Source: Campylobacterota bacterium (lineage in GTDB: Bacteria; Campylobacterota; Campylobacteria; Campylobacterales; SZUA-545). From it: 5,870 bases of DNA. The position numbers were made by a program, and so were the translations under genes. This document shows positions 4,829-5,870 of the stretch, piece by piece. Each line of letters opens with the position of its first letter. Within the stretch, counting starts at the first letter, position 1. The stretch is from the NCBI GenBank assembly GCA_003561815.1, contig PWVP01000129.1:1-5870 (forward strand). The letters are read 5' to 3'. The notes under the pieces were generated by a model. The model ran no database searches and had not been told where the DNA came from. It saw only the letters and a list, made by a program, of their open reading frames with translations.

Positions 4829-5532
4829 GGCTCGATCAGGCTTTAGCTCAGCAGCACACCCTCAGCCGCAACAAGGCGGCTGAGCTGATCCAAAGCGGCG
4901 CGGTGTTTGTCGATTCAAAACGAGTCACCAAGCCCGCCTACCCAGTCGATCCCGACGCGCCTATCACCCTGAGCGGCTCTGTGCCCTATGTGAGCCGAAG
5001 CGCCCGGAAGCTAGAGGGGTTTTTAGACCAAAGTGGGCTTGATGTCAGCAAGCGGGCGTGTCTGGATATCGGCAGCTCCACTGGCGGCTTCGTACAGGTA
5101 CTGCTCCAGAGCGGAGCCGCTTCGGTTACGGCGGTGGATGTGGGGCTCAATCAGCTGCACCCCTCGCTTCGTGACGATCCGCGCATCAAGCTGCACGAGC
5201 AGACCGATATCCGAAACTTCCACCCCGGTGAGCGCTTTTCGTTTATCACCTGCGATGTCTCCTTTGTGAGTCTGGAGCACCTGATTGAGCCGATCGATCG
5301 CCTCGCCTCCGGCGTGATTGTGCTACTCTTTAAGCCACAGTTTGAGGTGGGCCGTGCGGCCAAGCGGGATCGAAGCGGCGTCGTGCGCGATCGGGCCGCT
5401 ATCGAAGCGGCGATGGCGCGCTTTGAGGCACGCTGCATCGAGCAGGGGTGGACACTCACCCATAAAGCCCCCGCCTCAATCACCGGCAAATCTGGAAATC
5501 AAGAGATCGTTTATGGATACCAACATGTTTAG
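4825..5532 (+). CDS. tlyA: TlyA-family rRNA (cytidine-2'-O)-methyltransferase
   Basis: S-adenosylmethionine-dependent methyltransferase that 2'-O-methylates rRNA; in bacteria with the short type (TlyA-I, as in Campylobacter) the known target is C1920 of 23S rRNA, and loss gives capreomycin resistance. The 235 residues have an S4 RNA-binding domain (1-45, RLDQALAQQHTLSRNKAAEL) followed by an FtsJ/RrmJ fold. Motif I is CLDIGSSTGGF (79-89). The likely K-D-K-E tetrad is K62 (ARKLE), D144 (CDVSFVS), K170 (LFKPQFE) and E227 (NQEIV). The short length suits type I. The start is a TTG at 4825 that overlaps the previous stop by 4 nt, with GGAG at 4816-4819; the next residues RLDQ match the family start. 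The hemolysin name is historical. It overlaps ribF by 20 nt. Confidence 0.93.
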   Translation: MRLDQALAQQHTLSRNKAAELIQSGAVFVDSKRVTKPAYPVDPDAPITLSGSVPYVSRSARKLEGFLDQSGLDVSKRACLDIGSSTGGFVQVLLQSGAASVTAVDVGLNQLHPSLRDDPRIKLHEQTDIRNFHPGERFSFITCDVSFVSLEHLIEPIDRLASGVIVLLFKPQFEVGRAAKRDRSGVVRDRAAIEAAMARFEARCIEQGWTLTHKAPASITGKSGNQEIVYGYQHV

Positions 5533-5870
5533 CCACTGCCAAAACCTAGCGCCCGAGCGCGTCGCCTCACTCGCCTTAGGGGGGTTTGATGGTCTGCATC
5601 TAGGCCACCGCGCCCTGATTGAGGCACTCGGCCCCGGTGGTGCGCTACTGGCTATCGAGAACAGCCACATGGATCTCACCCCCGGCTGCGTGCGCAACCG
5701 CTTTAGCCCGGTGCCGGTAATTCTGCTCAGCCTCGATCGCGTCTGCAACCTCACCCCGGAGGCGTTTGTCGCCTTTTTAAAGGAGCAGTTTCCCGCCCTT
5801 AAACAGCTGGTGGTGGGGTATGACTTTCGCTTCGGGTGTCAGCGAAGCGGCTCGGCAGCGGATCTGGCGC
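5513..5870 (+). CDS. ribF: RibF-type FAD synthetase/riboflavin kinase, N-terminal part; 3' end outside the window
   Basis: Makes FAD from FMN and ATP through its N-terminal nucleotidyltransferase domain; full-length enzymes also carry a C-terminal riboflavin kinase domain that cannot be seen here. The 119 visible residues include the ATP-binding GGFDGLHLGH (23-32, HxGH type) and VVGYDFRFGCQRSGSAADL (100-118), the RibF signature. The middle part (LLAIEN, LTPGCVRNR) is shorter than in Escherichia coli and resembles the compact Campylobacter/Helicobacter form, from memory. The start at ATG 5513 follows AAGAG (5501-5505) by 7 nt; a second in-frame ATG at 5525 is possible. The tlyA-ribF order with overlap is the main hint to Campylobacterota. 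Confidence 0.88.
   Translation, partial: MDTNMFSHCQNLAPERVASLALGGFDGLHLGHRALIEALGPGGALLAIENSHMDLTPGCVRNRFSPVPVILLSLDRVCNLTPEAFVAFLKEQFPALKQLVVGYDFRFGCQRSGSAADLA

Overview
This is a GC-rich window (roughly 60% by eye) with two tightly packed divergent gene groups and one structured intergenic region. The best lineage guess is Campylobacterota (Epsilonproteobacteria), possibly a high-GC, sulfur-oxidising type. That rests on a short TlyA directly followed by an overlapping, compact RibF, the order I know from Campylobacter and Helicobacter, and on a ferredoxin-thioredoxin reductase-type protein beside sulfurtransferases. The GC content and the SARP-type regulator are unusual for that group, so the assignment is an inference of moderate strength.

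Layout. Bases 1-480 (minus) hold the N-terminal 160 residues of a class I-beta DAHP synthase (aroF), the first enzyme of the shikimate pathway; its 3' end lies outside the window. Bases 481-842 are a 362-nt gap with a likely aroF promoter, two pairs of direct repeats at 11-bp pitch, and two related stem-loop elements whose loops are conserved but whose stems differ. Bases 843-3671 (minus) form an overlapping operon read in the order YgjP-like zinc metallopeptidase, four-helix membrane protein, SARP/TPR-type transcriptional regulator. Bases 3672-3753 separate the divergent groups and hold a 26-bp imperfect palindrome. Bases 3754-5870 (plus) form a second overlapping operon: single-domain rhodanese, FTR-catalytic-domain/rhodanese fusion, tlyA rRNA 2'-O-methyltransferase, and ribF (cut by the window end).

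How the genes fit together. The plus-strand operon begins with sulfur/thiol redox proteins: a rhodanese and a paralogous rhodanese fused to an Fe-S disulfide reductase domain. It continues into two housekeeping genes for ribosome modification and FAD synthesis. The three junctions overlap by 8, 4 and 20 nt, so translational coupling is likely. The minus-strand operon has no obvious single pathway. Its regulator has a SARP-like winged-helix domain and TPR-like helices but no visible P-loop ATPase, and the 11-bp repeats downstream of it, in front of aroF, are candidate binding sites.

Most worth following up: the paired stem-loop elements at 686-740 and 764-841, the FTR-rhodanese fusion with its duplicated neighbour, and the possible SARP-aroF regulatory link. 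No complete mobile element, CRISPR array, tRNA or rRNA was seen.
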